Source: Paracoccus yeei ATCC BAA-599
GTDB taxonomy: Bacteria > Pseudomonadota > Alphaproteobacteria > Rhodobacterales > Rhodobacteraceae
Assembly (NCBI RefSeq): GCF_000622145.1
Contig: NZ_KK211402.1
Span: 2,501-66,500, forward strand
Direction of reading: 5' to 3'
Length of the DNA stretch: 64,000 nucleotides
The notes under the pieces were generated by a model. The model was not told the DNA's origin. It saw only the letters and a list, made by a program, of their open reading frames with translations, and searched no databases. Positions 37,543 to 46,302 of the stretch are shown in pieces. A program made the position numbers and the translations under genes. Every line of letters begins with the position of its first letter. The first letter of the stretch is position 1.

Positions 37543-38220
37543 CGCGGCCCCCTTCCATCTGTTCGTTCAGTTTGCGCACCATCACCGCCTCGATCTCGGG
37601 CAGCAGTTCGGCGGCGATCAAGGCGTCGATCCCAAGGGCACGGGCCATCGCCAGCGCCGCGCCCATGTCCCAGCCGAGCACCGCGCCGGGGATGACGCGC
37701 AATTGCCCACCAAGACGGCCGACCAGGTCCCAGACCTGCCAACCCTCCTGCGTCTTTGGCCGGTTCAGTCTTGCGGGGCAGTCGGGGCAGATGCCCCCGC
37801 GGCCCTCGCAGGGTGTGCAGGCCGCGCAATACCGGTCGCCCCCGCCGAAGGACCAGTCGGCGAGGGCGCGGAGACGTTTTTTTCCGCGTCCAGCAGCAGA
37901 CCGCGCGCGACATACTGCGTCTGGAAAGCCTCGAAGACCGGCCAGATTTCGAGGAGGGCGTCGATGCCCTCGGGCGACACTGGGATGATGTTGCCCGCGC
38001 CGTCGCCAACACCCTCCCAATCCAGCACCGCGTGCCGGGCGACAGACTTGGCCATGGCCAGCGCCATTTCCTCTTGGGTCGCACCTTCGGGGAGTGTTTC
38101 CACCGCCAGATCGGCGCGGGCGGACACCATCAGCGCGGTGGTCAGGGGGCCGACCAGCAGGCGCAGGCCGGGGGCCAGGTCCAGCCATTCGGGCGTGGCG
38201 GTCAGGTTCAGTCGGATCAT
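37535..38220 (-). CDS. Frameshifted tail chaperone fusion (gpGT-like)
   Basis: Reading to the slip site in frame 0 and then in the -1 frame gives a fusion of about 228 aa whose extension contains two Cys pairs (CAACTPCEGRGGICPDC), likely a zinc-binding hairpin, and then DLVGRLGGQLRVIPG to EQMEGGRDG, ending at 37535 and overlapping the tape measure start by 8 bases. The extension reads as protein-like throughout, in contrast to chance frames. This is the lambda G/GT scheme, in which the minor fusion product is needed for tail assembly. Confidence 0.75.
37765..38220 (-). CDS. Tail assembly chaperone, unshifted (gpG-like) product
   Basis: A 151-aa product starting MIRLNLTATPEWLDLAPG. It lies between the tube protein and tape measure, the position of lambda gpG. 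It ends with a stop at 37765 if ribosomes do not shift. The upstream in-frame reading to 38262 is rejected because it overlaps the tube gene. The shift site is described separately. Confidence 0.78.
   Translation of the reverse strand: MIRLNLTATPEWLDLAPGLRLLVGPLTTALMVSARADLAVETLPEGATQEEMALAMAKSVARHAVLDWEGVGDGAGNIIPVSPEGIDALLEIWPVFEAFQTQYVARGLLLDAEKNVSAPSPTGPSAGATGIARPAHPARAAGASAPTAPQD
37876..37882 (-). promoter_or_regulatory. Programmed -1 ribosomal frameshift site A AAA AAC
   Basis: On the minus strand the frame-0 codons GAA AAA AAC form the canonical slippery heptamer A AAA AAC inside a run of seven A. A -1 slip there continues as CGT CTC CGC GCC, which reads straight into the cysteine-rich extension. 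The heptamer sits at codons 113-115. Confidence 0.8.
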
Positions 38221-38222
38221 GA

Positions 38223-39161
38223 TCAGTATCCTGCAAGGGTGTTGACGAGGACGGCGGTGCACATCCGGGCGGGGCTGGTGGCCTTCGCGGCCTGCCAGTC
38301 GAAGCTCGCCTGCACGCCCTGCGGCCCGGCGATCTCGATGCGCGGGATCGGCAGATAGACGGCATGCGCTGTGAACGTGAAGCTGGCGTTGGCGCTGAGG
38401 CTGTAGACGAACTCCAACTCACAGGGGCTGCCGTCGATGGCTTGGGTCACCAGAGTGCTGTCCGAGAACCGCACCTCGATCCGGCCGGTCAGCGCTGCCA
38501 TGGTCGGATCAGCGCCATCGATGCGGCCATCGCCCCGGATGGTCTCGATCCGGTCGAGGTTGTTGGAATAGGTGATCTCGGCCGAGACGACGTTGCCCAG
38601 CGCGGTGCCGTTGCGCTTCACCGTGCCGTTGAAATGGCCAAAGCGCTGCAGGCTCAGCGCGGTGGGCGTCCCAGCGGCAGTGGCGGCTGCGATGGTTTCG
38701 CCTTGGGCAACGAGGCGGGCTGTCGCTGTCAGCAGGCCGGATCGCTGCATCTGCCACGACAACTGATCCAGCACACAGCCGGAATACATCGCGAACCGCG
38801 GCACCTCCGGCATGGCAGTTTCGATGGCCATGCTGGGCAGTATCCAGTTGCCCGACTGGAAGGTGTGGGTCTTCGGCGTGGTGCCGGTGGTGACTGGCTG
38901 GCCGAAGGCCGCCTTCAGCCAGAACCCGAAGGCCTCGACATCGATAGGGATCACCACCTCGCCGTCAGCTGTAACCGCATCCTTGATCGGGGCTAGCGGA
39001 TCGCGGCCATAGCCCAGCAGTTCGGATTCCAGCAACGGCTGTTCTGACCCGAGTGTCGCCCGGGCGAAGGGCATCAGCCGGAACCCACTGACTGGCGGGG
39101 TGCCGTAAACCGTCTCATAAGCAAGCGCCATCTGCGCCCGCGCGCCTTGCGCACGTGCCAT
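38223..39161 (-). CDS. Phage tail tube protein
   Basis: A 312-aa protein of the DUF-type major tail tube family, with MARAQGARAQMALAYETVYG at the start and a beta-rich body (VEFRFSDSTLVTQAIDG-type segments, FVYSLSANASFTFTA). Its stop is 2 bases before the chaperone start. It is expected to be the abundant tube subunit. Confidence 0.8.
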   Translation of the reverse strand: MARAQGARAQMALAYETVYGTPPVSGFRLMPFARATLGSEQPLLESELLGYGRDPLAPIKDAVTADGEVVIPIDVEAFGFWLKAAFGQPVTTGTTPKTHTFQSGNWILPSMAIETAMPEVPRFAMYSGCVLDQLSWQMQRSGLLTATARLVAQGETIAAATAAGTPTALSLQRFGHFNGTVKRNGTALGNVVSAEITYSNNLDRIETIRGDGRIDGADPTMAALTGRIEVRFSDSTLVTQAIDGSPCELEFVYSLSANASFTFTAHAVYLPIPRIEIAGPQGVQASFDWQAAKATSPARMCTAVLVNTLAGY

Positions 39162-39186
39162 GGGGGTCTCCTCGATGTTGGGGGTG

Positions 39187-39609
39187 TCAGGCCAGAGGGC
39201 CGGTGGTGGTGTAGTGCAACACGACGGTGATCACCGCCGCCTTCAGCGCTGCCGCGCCCTCGATGGGCAGGTCAACCGAGGCCGGGGCGTCGGGTTCGAC
39301 CCAATCGCAAAGGCCGCCAAGTGTGCGGTCGGTTTCCAGCGCGGTGCCGATACTGGCGATCAGGGTATCAAAAGCGCTGGCCCGGCCATTCGGGGCCTGA
39401 ACGACGACCTCCAGCTCAGCGCGGTGCTGGTAATGGTAGCGAAGAGGCGACAGCGTCACCTCCGGCTCGCCCGGCTGGCCATCACGTAAGATGATCAGCC
39501 CAGCCGCTGGGATCCGCTCTGGCAGCACCTCGTCTCGCAAAGTGAGGGCGGCCAGCGGCTGAAGCCGCGCGCGCAGCGCGGCGAGGACGGATTCGCGAGT
39601 GGTTGTCAC
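39187..39609 (-). CDS. Phage tail terminator/completion-like protein
   Basis: A 140-aa protein from the GTG at 39609 (VTTTRESVLAALRARL). A longer start at 39672 adds 21 unlike residues and is less likely. It contains LPERIPAAGLIILRDGQPGEPEVTLSPL, as seen in head-tail adaptor/terminator proteins of related phages. The 39610-39845 gap upstream has no clear gene. Confidence 0.65.
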   Translation of the reverse strand: MTTTRESVLAALRARLQPLAALTLRDEVLPERIPAAGLIILRDGQPGEPEVTLSPLRYHYQHRAELEVVVQAPNGRASAFDTLIASIGTALETDRTLGGLCDWVEPDAPASVDLPIEGAAALKAAVITVVLHYTTTGPLA

Positions 39610-39845
39610 TTTTGTTCCAAGTTGAAAGGCTCGGCTACCGTAGCTTGCTGTGTTCAAAGTATTGCGACGCAATCAAGGCGGTCGCTGTCTAGGTTTCAGA
39701 ACTGAATAAATGGGAACGGCGCCCCGATGGGCACGGAGCGAAACTCGATGCAGTCATTGAGGAAAATGGACAAAATCCATCATACGATAAAAAATCTTCT
39801 TACGATCAAAGTTGATCTTTTGCACCGACAGATCGGAGAGACGCG

Positions 39846-40715
39846 TTACACACGTGCCGCAAGCCTATCCCGAGCATCCCTGAGTTGGTCACGAACACTC
39901 TTTGGCAGAGATATGCTTTCAATGACCCAATTAGCCAACGCAACCACTTCGGCCGCACGCTCTCCAGTCGCGCCCTGTTCATCAGCCAAAAGAATGCGAC
40001 GGCCGAGGACTGGATTCAGGGCGGAACTGCCACATTGAAGGTCCCCGTGGTCGTAGTCAGGCGCAAAAATCAGATTGTGATTGAGTGCTGCGTGTCGCAG
40101 CTCGGGCGATGACTTGCTGTTCGTGAGTTTCGCGAAACGCGAACCGGCCATATGCGGCATGTAGTCCGCCTGCCGGGAAAGCTGATCCCGGAAAGTGAAG
40201 CGAGGTTGACCATGGCGGACATTGCCAAAGAGATAATAATCGAGCGGACAGCATAGGCGGCGAATGGCGTAGAGGACGCGGTCGAATTTGTACAGGTCTT
40301 CGCCATGCAGCACAAATCCATAGATCTGGTAGCGATTGTTAGCGTCGCCATTTGATGAAATTCTGGCGATAAACTGCTGTGTCGACTCGACGCGCCAATG
40401 CATATCTATCTCGCTCGGCCTAATCAGTAGATCAGGCAAGAGATCACCAGCTAGTGTGGATACCTCAGGAAAAAGACGCTCAAGATCGTGCCCGTATGGC
40501 GGCTGACCCGATGCTGGCTTCAAGCCTGATCGACCGTTGAGTAGCAGCACAGCCTTCATCATCTTTTCTAGGCAATGGGTCGCATTCCACAGAAAATCCA
40601 GAGCCAAGTTCTGCTGGAAGCACCACCTTGCGACCACGTAATTCTGATCAGCGGAATCTACGAACATGTCGTAGACGACATTATTCCTGAGAGCCTGTTG
40701 CTGAGTGATTTCCAT
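39846..40715 (-). CDS. HEPN-like cargo protein inside the prophage
   Basis: A 289-aa protein whose N-terminal third has a HEPN-like pattern (QQNLALDFLWNATHCLEKMM followed by a loop and PYGHDLERLFPE). A possible RX4-6H motif occurs as RHAALNH near residue 220, but its match to the catalytic HEPN motif is uncertain. The gene has visibly lower GC than its neighbours, its own GGAGA ribosome binding site, and unexplained flanks of 236 and 151 bases, so it looks like a moron inserted into a conserved head-tail block. HEPN proteins are often toxins or antiphage RNases; role here is unknown. Confidence 0.62.
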   Translation of the reverse strand: MEITQQQALRNNVVYDMFVDSADQNYVVARWCFQQNLALDFLWNATHCLEKMMKAVLLLNGRSGLKPASGQPPYGHDLERLFPEVSTLAGDLLPDLLIRPSEIDMHWRVESTQQFIARISSNGDANNRYQIYGFVLHGEDLYKFDRVLYAIRRLCCPLDYYLFGNVRHGQPRFTFRDQLSRQADYMPHMAGSRFAKLTNSKSSPELRHAALNHNLIFAPDYDHGDLQCGSSALNPVLGRRILLADEQGATGERAAEVVALANWVIESISLPKSVRDQLRDARDRLAARV

Positions 40716-40866
40716 CGTGCTGGTCTCCGCTAGAACCTACACAATCCCTTTAACCGCCGGGAATGAACAGTCGAAACGCACGAAGGAACTGATTTGACCC
40801 TGCAGTTTCTTGCTGCTCACAAGTCAGAACGTGGTCAACATGTTGGCCGGCGTAACGGCTTTCAGT

Positions 40867-41493
40867 TCAATTTCCCTCCACCCACTTCGCCACGATCAAA
40901 CCGGGCACACCGTCAACCGCCCGCTCTGCATCTCGCGCCAGATCCAGCCGCTTCCGCAACTTGACCTGCGGCACCAGCAGGAAAATTGGCACGGTCGCCA
41001 CACCACGCCCGGTTTTCGACCTGGACGCCACGGCTCGGCCTTTAGAATTTAGCCGCCCCTCGGCCACCAACATGCTGGGCCCGCGTCGGCGGTAGACAAA
41101 TCGCAGGCGCAACCCGGTGCGGCGTTCCCATTCGCCGGGGGTGATCCGGCCGCCTTTGGTGCTTTTCCCGGCGGCCGGGGTGGGGATGGCCAGCCAGAAC
41201 CCGTCCCTGGACCGGATGAGCGGCCCGGTGTCATGCGCGCCGATGATGACCGGGGCATTTGACCAGACGAGTGCCGCCGCGTTCAGGCTGTCGCCGGATT
41301 TGGGGAAGCTGGCGAGGCGGATTGAGTTGCCCAGCCTCGTGCCAAGCCCCGCGCCGGTGATCTGGCCGCGCCAAGCGGATTTGAGGGAAGTGCCTGCCTC
41401 GCGCATGGCCGCCGACACTGCCTTTTCCCCGGCGGCGACTTCGGCCTTCATCAGGGCGACAATGTCGGGGTTGAACTCGATGTTCAGTTTCAT
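40867..41493 (-). CDS. DUF6441 / head-tail-type minor structural protein
   Basis: A 208-aa protein beginning MKLNIEFNPDIVALMKAEV and containing KGGRITPGEWERRTGLRLRF. It resembles the DUF6441/gp10-like neck proteins that precede tail genes. It overlaps the following joining protein gene (41490) by 4 bases. Confidence 0.72.
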   Translation of the reverse strand: MKLNIEFNPDIVALMKAEVAAGEKAVSAAMREAGTSLKSAWRGQITGAGLGTRLGNSIRLASFPKSGDSLNAAALVWSNAPVIIGAHDTGPLIRSRDGFWLAIPTPAAGKSTKGGRITPGEWERRTGLRLRFVYRRRGPSMLVAEGRLNSKGRAVASRSKTGRGVATVPIFLLVPQVKLRKRLDLARDAERAVDGVPGLIVAKWVEGN

Positions 41494-41801
41494 GCGGGGC
41501 GCAAATCCAAGGTCCAGACGAGCCGCTCACGGTCACGAACCGGCTCGCCCTGAATGACGAAAGCCTCCCCATTGATCTCGATCCGATCACCGGGGCGCGG
41601 GTTGGGGACTTCGACCACGCGCAGGTCGATGCGCGTGGTTTCCGACCAGACGCGCGCAGCCCCGAAGTCCGTGATGTCATCCGCGCGGCGCAGGACCACG
41701 CGGATGAGCTGGGGCGCGCCACCGTCCGCGATGTAGGTCGCATCGCGGGCGATGTTGGGATCGGCAAAAAGGTTGTCGATGGCGGTAGCAAAGACCGACA
41801 T
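41490..41801 (-). CDS. Phage head-tail joining protein
   Basis: A 103-aa small protein (MSVFATAIDNLFADPNIARD) with the beta-barrel-like ending EPVRDRERLVWTLDLRP. In size, order and sequence style it fits the ATP-type head-tail joining family of lambda-like phages (lambda FII-like). Confidence 0.7.
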   Translation of the reverse strand: MSVFATAIDNLFADPNIARDATYIADGGAPQLIRVVLRRADDITDFGAARVWSETTRIDLRVVEVPNPRPGDRIEINGEAFVIQGEPVRDRERLVWTLDLRPA

Positions 41802-41806
41802 CGGCG

Positions 41807-42829
41807 TTAGTTGCCGCTGTGCAGGCGGATCGCGAGGCGCGGACGCTTGTTCACCGGCAAGATCGAGGCCTCGGTCATGAGATCGATCCAGCGGCCCTTG
41901 GCGTCCATCATCTGGCGCGCATAAAGCGGCAGTCCGATGGTGTTGGCGGTTTCCAAGAGGTTCGCGGGCCCGCCATATGTGGTGAAGGTGTCGAAGGTGC
42001 CCATCGGAAACGCGATGCCCTCGCCGGTGGGGATCAGCCGTTCCGACGTGCCGTTCGAGAGGGTGACCGAGCCGTTGTATTCCTCAAACAGGATCCCCGC
42101 AAAAGGGAAGGCGCGGCGCATGTCCTCGCGCAGGGGCTGGCCGCCGGTGGCCGAGAAGAACTTGTAGGCGTCCTCGGTCTTGGGGTGGCTGATCAGCTTG
42201 TCGAAGAATTCGGAACTGACCAGCGCATGTGCGGTGGTCATGGTCTCGCCCTTGAGGTTGTCCTCGATGGCGCGCAGGACTGTGCGGACCTTGCCTTGCA
42301 CATTGGTGCCAGCGGTGCCGAAGACGAAGTCGACTGAGATCATCTCCAGCCCAAACTCGGTGAAGTAGTTGTAAAGCGTCGTGCCCGCGCCATCCTTCAC
42401 GATGCCGCGCAGCGCATTCATCTCCATGTATTCGCGGGTCTGGGCGTGCTTGCGGCGCATCAGCGTGAGCTTGCGGTTCATCACCTCGACCAGCGGATCG
42501 GCGGCGTCGGACAGGCCCAGCGCGGGCATCCCCTGAATATCGGCAGGCAGGATCACATCGTCATGCGGGATCCACGGCAGGGCGAAGCTGCGCATCGAGC
42601 GCGCCTCGCGATTGCCGACGGTGGCAGGCGCGCCGAGCGGGACCGAGGGCAGGAGGCTCAGAACCCCCTCGCGCTGTTCGATCACGATGGAACGCTGGCT
42701 GACGCCTTCGAAGCGGAAGAGGCCGATCTGGCCCAGCCGGGTGTAGAGGTTGGGCAGGATGTTGATGGCCTGCGTCATCTCGGCGAGCGAATAGCCGCCC
42801 GCGTCAAACGGGTTGCGCGTGATGGTCAT
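41807..42829 (-). CDS. Major capsid protein (lambda gpE-type)
   Basis: A 340-aa protein of the Phage_cap_E family. It begins MTITRNPFDAGGYSLAEMTQ and shows SVAQRSIVIEQREGVLSL-like and PRSSEFFDKLISHPKTEDAY-like segments typical of this family. It lies next to the decoration protein, as in lambda (D then E). Confidence 0.9.
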   Translation of the reverse strand: MTITRNPFDAGGYSLAEMTQAINILPNLYTRLGQIGLFRFEGVSQRSIVIEQREGVLSLLPSVPLGAPATVGNREARSMRSFALPWIPHDDVILPADIQGMPALGLSDAADPLVEVMNRKLTLMRRKHAQTREYMEMNALRGIVKDGAGTTLYNYFTEFGLEMISVDFVFGTAGTNVQGKVRTVLRAIEDNLKGETMTTAHALVSSEFFDKLISHPKTEDAYKFFSATGGQPLREDMRRAFPFAGILFEEYNGSVTLSNGTSERLIPTGEGIAFPMGTFDTFTTYGGPANLLETANTIGLPLYARQMMDAKGRWIDLMTEASILPVNKRPRLAIRLHSGN

Positions 42830-42883
42830 GGGGTACTCCAGGGGAAACAGGGGATGGGCAGGAAGGAAGAATGCGCGGCCAGA

Positions 42884-43264
42884 TCAGGCCGTATCGCGCG
42901 CGATAATGCCGATGGCCGCGAGCTGGCCCAGCTTGGTGGTGATCTTGGGCGCATCATCGACGGTGGCGTCATAGGCGAGGCTCGCGCGCGACACTATCGA
43001 GGGGCCGCGTGCGACGACAATGCCGACTGCATCTGCAAGTGTGGCATCGACAGCGTAAAGCAGGACGGCGCCTGCGGTCTGCGCGCCGTCGCTGCCACCG
43101 CTGGTGGCCAGCTTGTATTTGCCACTGGCGGTGATGCGGCCCAAGACCGAGCCGACCGGATAGGCTGTCCCGGCCAGCAATGTGACGGTCTCGCGGGTGA
43201 AGTTCGGGTTGACCTCGTATTTGAGGACATCGCCCATTGTGGCGGGTTGATAAAGCACGGTCAT
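42884..43264 (-). CDS. Head decoration protein (lambda gpD-type)
   Basis: A 126-aa protein of the HDPD family, with VTLLAGTAYPVGSVLGRIT and AVLLYAVDATLADAVGIVVARGP, forming trimers on the capsid surface in relatives. The order protease/scaffold, D and E is the lambda order. Confidence 0.88.
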   Translation of the reverse strand: MTVLYQPATMGDVLKYEVNPNFTRETVTLLAGTAYPVGSVLGRITASGKYKLATSGGSDGAQTAGAVLLYAVDATLADAVGIVVARGPSIVSRASLAYDATVDDAPKITTKLGQLAAIGIIARDTA

Positions 43265-43291
43265 GGCGGGGTTCCTGTGTCAGGGGTCAAT

Positions 43292-43318
43292 GGAAATCCC
43301 CCGCCGATGCGGCGGGGG
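43292..43318 (-). terminator. 9-bp hairpin between protease/scaffold and decoration genes
   Basis: CCCCCGCCG (43298-43306) pairs perfectly with CGGCGGGGG (43310-43318). On the minus strand it is followed by ATTTCC rather than a U tract, so it may act as an attenuator or an mRNA boundary controlling expression of the abundant D and E proteins. Confidence 0.55.
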
Positions 43319-43351
43319 AGAGAGGGCAGTCCAGTTGGCTGGTCGGAGGTA

Positions 43352-43813
43352 TCAACCGCGCGGTGAAGCGGCTGCGCGTTTCGCAGCTGCAACGATCGGG
43401 CTTTCCTTTGCCAGCGGCAGGACCAACGACGGCGGTGCGGCGACGATATCTCGGGCGTCCGCAGCTGCGCTGGCGCGCTCCAGCACCAGTTTGCGCAAGG
43501 CCTCGGGTGCGGTGCCGTCGCGCAGCGCTTTGGCCGCGTCGATGGTGATCCCAAGGCGGCCCGCCTGTGCCGCGATCTCTGTGATTTCCGCCGCCGCCTC
43601 GCGCAGCTGCACCGAGAGCTCGGCCAGATTGTTGGTCTGCGTGGCGGTCTGCTCTGGGGCCGGTGCCGCAGCAGCTGGAGCGTCAGGTGCAGTGGGGGCC
43701 GGGACCGGAGTAGCAGGTACGTCATCGGCGGCGTCGGTTTCACCATCTTCAGTATCGGTTACACCGATCTCGGTATCTTGCGGGCTGTCGTCGGGGTCAT
43801 TCTCGGTGGCCAT
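43352..43813 (-). CDS. Nested in-frame scaffolding protein (Nu3-like)
   Basis: Inside the protease gene an in-frame ATG at 43813 is preceded by a perfect AGGAGGT (43824-43818) at 4 bases distance. Translation from it gives 153 aa that start MATENDPDDSPQDTE, are very acidic and Pro/Ala-rich, and end with the same C-terminus as the protease. This copies the lambda C/Nu3 internal-start strategy. No independent stop is needed. Confidence 0.78.
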   Translation of the reverse strand: MATENDPDDSPQDTEIGVTDTEDGETDAADDVPATPVPAPTAPDAPAAAAPAPEQTATQTNNLAELSVQLREAAAEITEIAAQAGRLGITIDAAKALRDGTAPEALRKLVLERASAAADARDIVAAPPSLVLPLAKESPIVAAAKRAAASPRG

Positions 43814-44800
43814 GATTACCTCCTGTCTGGGGTGGGTTGACGTGCGGGATTTAGTTGCTGCCACGCGATGGCTGCGCGTGGGCGAAAGGATCGGAGTGCG
43901 TGTCAGCATCTGGCGGAACGCGGCAAAGCCCCGGGCCAGATCGGTGACCTCATCGGCAAGGCCTGCGGCGACGGCATCGACCCCGCGGAAGGTCGCAGCT
44001 TCGGTCGCCAGAGCTGCCTCCTGGCTAAGCCGCCCAGCGCGCCCGGCGGCCACGGTTTCCGCGAAAAGAAACCGCAACACATCGATCTCGCGCTGGATGT
44101 CGTCGCGCACGGCTTCGGGCAGGGGCTGGTAGGGATTCCCATCGACTTTGTGCTGACCTGAATGCACCAGCGTGACGCGCACCCCGTCCTGATCCAACTG
44201 GCCGCTCAAGTCGGCATGCAGTACCACCACGCCGATGCTGCCCAGCGCGCCGGTGCGCGGTAGCAGGATACGATCGGCCTGGGACGCGAGGGCATAGCCT
44301 GCCGAGAAGGCGTGTTCGGCGACGAAAGCCCAGACTGGCTTGCTGCCCCGGATGGCACGAATGTGATCTGCGAGGTCAAAGACACCCGCCACTTCGCCCC
44401 CGAAACTGTCAATTTCCAATGCAAGGCCGCGCACAGCAGGGTCTTCAGCCGCCGCCTCGATCTGCGCGGCGATCCCCTCATAGCTGGTCTGGCCTGAGGA
44501 TTGGCCGATCCAGCCACCGCGATGGATCAGCACGCCAGAAATCTCGATCACCGCAATCCTGTCCACGACCGGGTAGGGTGCGTCGCCGTGCTGGCGAAAG
44601 CTCTCGGTCAAGCCACCTGCTAGAATGCTGGCGCGCGCCGGCAGGGGGACGGTGTTTTCAAACCCGTCACCACTGTCCGCCAACTCGACCCGCCGCCCCA
44701 AGATGCGCCGCCCGAGCCCGGATAGAAATGCCGTGGCCTTGGAGGGTTCAACCAGCAGCGGCGTGTTGAAAGCGCGCGCGGCAATACGGGCATGGAGCAT
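43352..44800 (-). CDS. S49-type capsid protease with C-terminal scaffold
   Basis: A 482-aa lambda gpC-like protein. The first about 310 residues are an S49/SppA serine protease (signature IEIDSFGGEVAG-like, EHAFSAGYALASQADRI with catalytic Ser, KxxA-type GRLSQEAALATEA). The remainder is acidic and Ala/Pro-rich, a scaffold. In lambda the protease and scaffold share this arrangement and are cleaved during head maturation. Confidence 0.87.
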   Translation of the reverse strand: MLHARIAARAFNTPLLVEPSKATAFLSGLGRRILGRRVELADSGDGFENTVPLPARASILAGGLTESFRQHGDAPYPVVDRIAVIEISGVLIHRGGWIGQSSGQTSYEGIAAQIEAAAEDPAVRGLALEIDSFGGEVAGVFDLADHIRAIRGSKPVWAFVAEHAFSAGYALASQADRILLPRTGALGSIGVVVLHADLSGQLDQDGVRVTLVHSGQHKVDGNPYQPLPEAVRDDIQREIDVLRFLFAETVAAGRAGRLSQEAALATEAATFRGVDAVAAGLADEVTDLARGFAAFRQMLTRTPILSPTRSHRVAATKSRTSTHPRQEVIMATENDPDDSPQDTEIGVTDTEDGETDAADDVPATPVPAPTAPDAPAAAAPAPEQTATQTNNLAELSVQLREAAAEITEIAAQAGRLGITIDAAKALRDGTAPEALRKLVLERASAAADARDIVAAPPSLVLPLAKESPIVAAAKRAAASPRG

Positions 44801-46302
44801 CAGGGTTGGTCCTCGTCTTTGCGGGGGTGGTCTTCCGCGTCGTCAATTGCATCTGCTTGGTCCTCGCCCTGCGGCACTGCCTGCACGCCTTGCGCGGGTG
44901 AGCCCGGCCGACGGAAGTCGAGGCCGAGCAACCGCTCGCGCGTCCGTTCCGCCGCAATCTCGCGGTCGACCTGTTCGGCGTCATAGCCGCGCTCGGCGAT
45001 GGCTTGTGTGCGGGACTTCAGGCCTGCTTCGATCTGTGCGATCTCGGCATTGGCGTCCTTGAGCGGATCGACCCAGTCCCATTTCGTGGGGAGCCAATCG
45101 GCGGTGAGCAGCCTAGATCGGTTGGCCTCGTAGCCGGGCAGGATAAGGGCACCTGACAGCACCGCCGCATCCATCCAGCGCGCATAGACGGGTCGGCAGA
45201 GTTGAAAAACCATGACCGAATGCTGCCAAGCCGAGACGCGGCGGCGGAACTCGATCAGGGCAAGGCGCGAGTTGGAGAAGTTGCCCTTCACCATGTCATT
45301 GGCGATGTAGGGGTAGGGGATGCCCAGCGCGGCAGATATCTGCAGCAGCGTCCGGTACTGGAACGGCTCATAGGTCGCGCCGCTGTCGGCAGGTTGGCCC
45401 ACGGTGACATCCTCACCGGGGTCCAGCCGCACGACCTGGCCGGGGCTTATTTCGACACCGGCTGGTCCGTCCTCGTCCTCGGGCGGGGCAAGGGGGTTCT
45501 CCGGCGCGGGCGAGGTCACGAACATCGCATACATCGCCGCGACCTTTTTGCGGTCGAGCTCGGCATCGTCGTACTGATCGAGCAGGAACAGTTTCACGAT
45601 GGCGGGGGCCAGTTTCGACACCCCGCGCAGCTGGCCGCCCTCGACCGGGTCGATGACATGGATCACTTCCGCGGCGGGAACGCGGACGATCTCGCCCGCC
45701 AGCCCCGGATCGGTGCTGTCGCCTGGATGGCGGCGCAGGAAGTGATAGGCGACGCGGCGGCCGATCCGGTCGAATTCGATGCCCTGACGGATGACGTTGC
45801 CGTTCGCTGCCGTCCCGGTCTGTTCCAACGGCAGCATCTCGGCCGGCAGCATCTGCAGTTGCAGGGGCACGCTCAGCCCATCGCCCGGGCGGCGCATCCG
45901 GATCCGGAAGAACACCTCGCCTGCCATGAACACCTCACGGGCGGCGCGGCGCTGGAGCCCGTAGAAATCGGTGAGTCCCTCCGCGTCTGCATCGTCGGTC
46001 CAGGCGAGCCAGAGGCGCTGCAGCTCTTCCTTGCGCGCGGCATCCACGATTTTCGAGATCGGCTTGATCCCGTCGCCGACGGTGTTGGCGGCCCAGCTTT
46101 CGACCGCATTCACCGCATAGCCGTTGTTGCGCACAAGCCAGCGGGCGCGGGCGGTGATGTCGGGACCAGCGGCTGCAATCAGCGCGTTGACATGCGCGCG
46201 CGTCGCGCGGAACCCGCGCAGGCGCCGGTGGTGCTGGCCGGCGTCGAACCCACCGATGAAGGCCCCGAGGCGCTGCCGCCAGTTCATTGCGCCGCCCATC
46301 AC
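44800..46302 (-). CDS. Phage portal protein, lambda family
   Basis: A 500-aa portal of the lambda gpB type, with ARARWLVRNNGYAVNAVESW, HVIDPVEGGQLRGVSKLA and NFSNSRLALIEFRRRVSAW. It overlaps the protease start by one base. The C-terminal part is acidic. It forms the DNA entry ring. Confidence 0.9.
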   Translation of the reverse strand: MMGGAMNWRQRLGAFIGGFDAGQHHRRLRGFRATRAHVNALIAAAGPDITARARWLVRNNGYAVNAVESWAANTVGDGIKPISKIVDAARKEELQRLWLAWTDDADAEGLTDFYGLQRRAAREVFMAGEVFFRIRMRRPGDGLSVPLQLQMLPAEMLPLEQTGTAANGNVIRQGIEFDRIGRRVAYHFLRRHPGDSTDPGLAGEIVRVPAAEVIHVIDPVEGGQLRGVSKLAPAIVKLFLLDQYDDAELDRKKVAAMYAMFVTSPAPENPLAPPEDEDGPAGVEISPGQVVRLDPGEDVTVGQPADSGATYEPFQYRTLLQISAALGIPYPYIANDMVKGNFSNSRLALIEFRRRVSAWQHSVMVFQLCRPVYARWMDAAVLSGALILPGYEANRSRLLTADWLPTKWDWVDPLKDANAEIAQIEAGLKSRTQAIAERGYDAEQVDREIAAERTRERLLGLDFRRPGSPAQGVQAVPQGEDQADAIDDAEDHPRKDEDQP

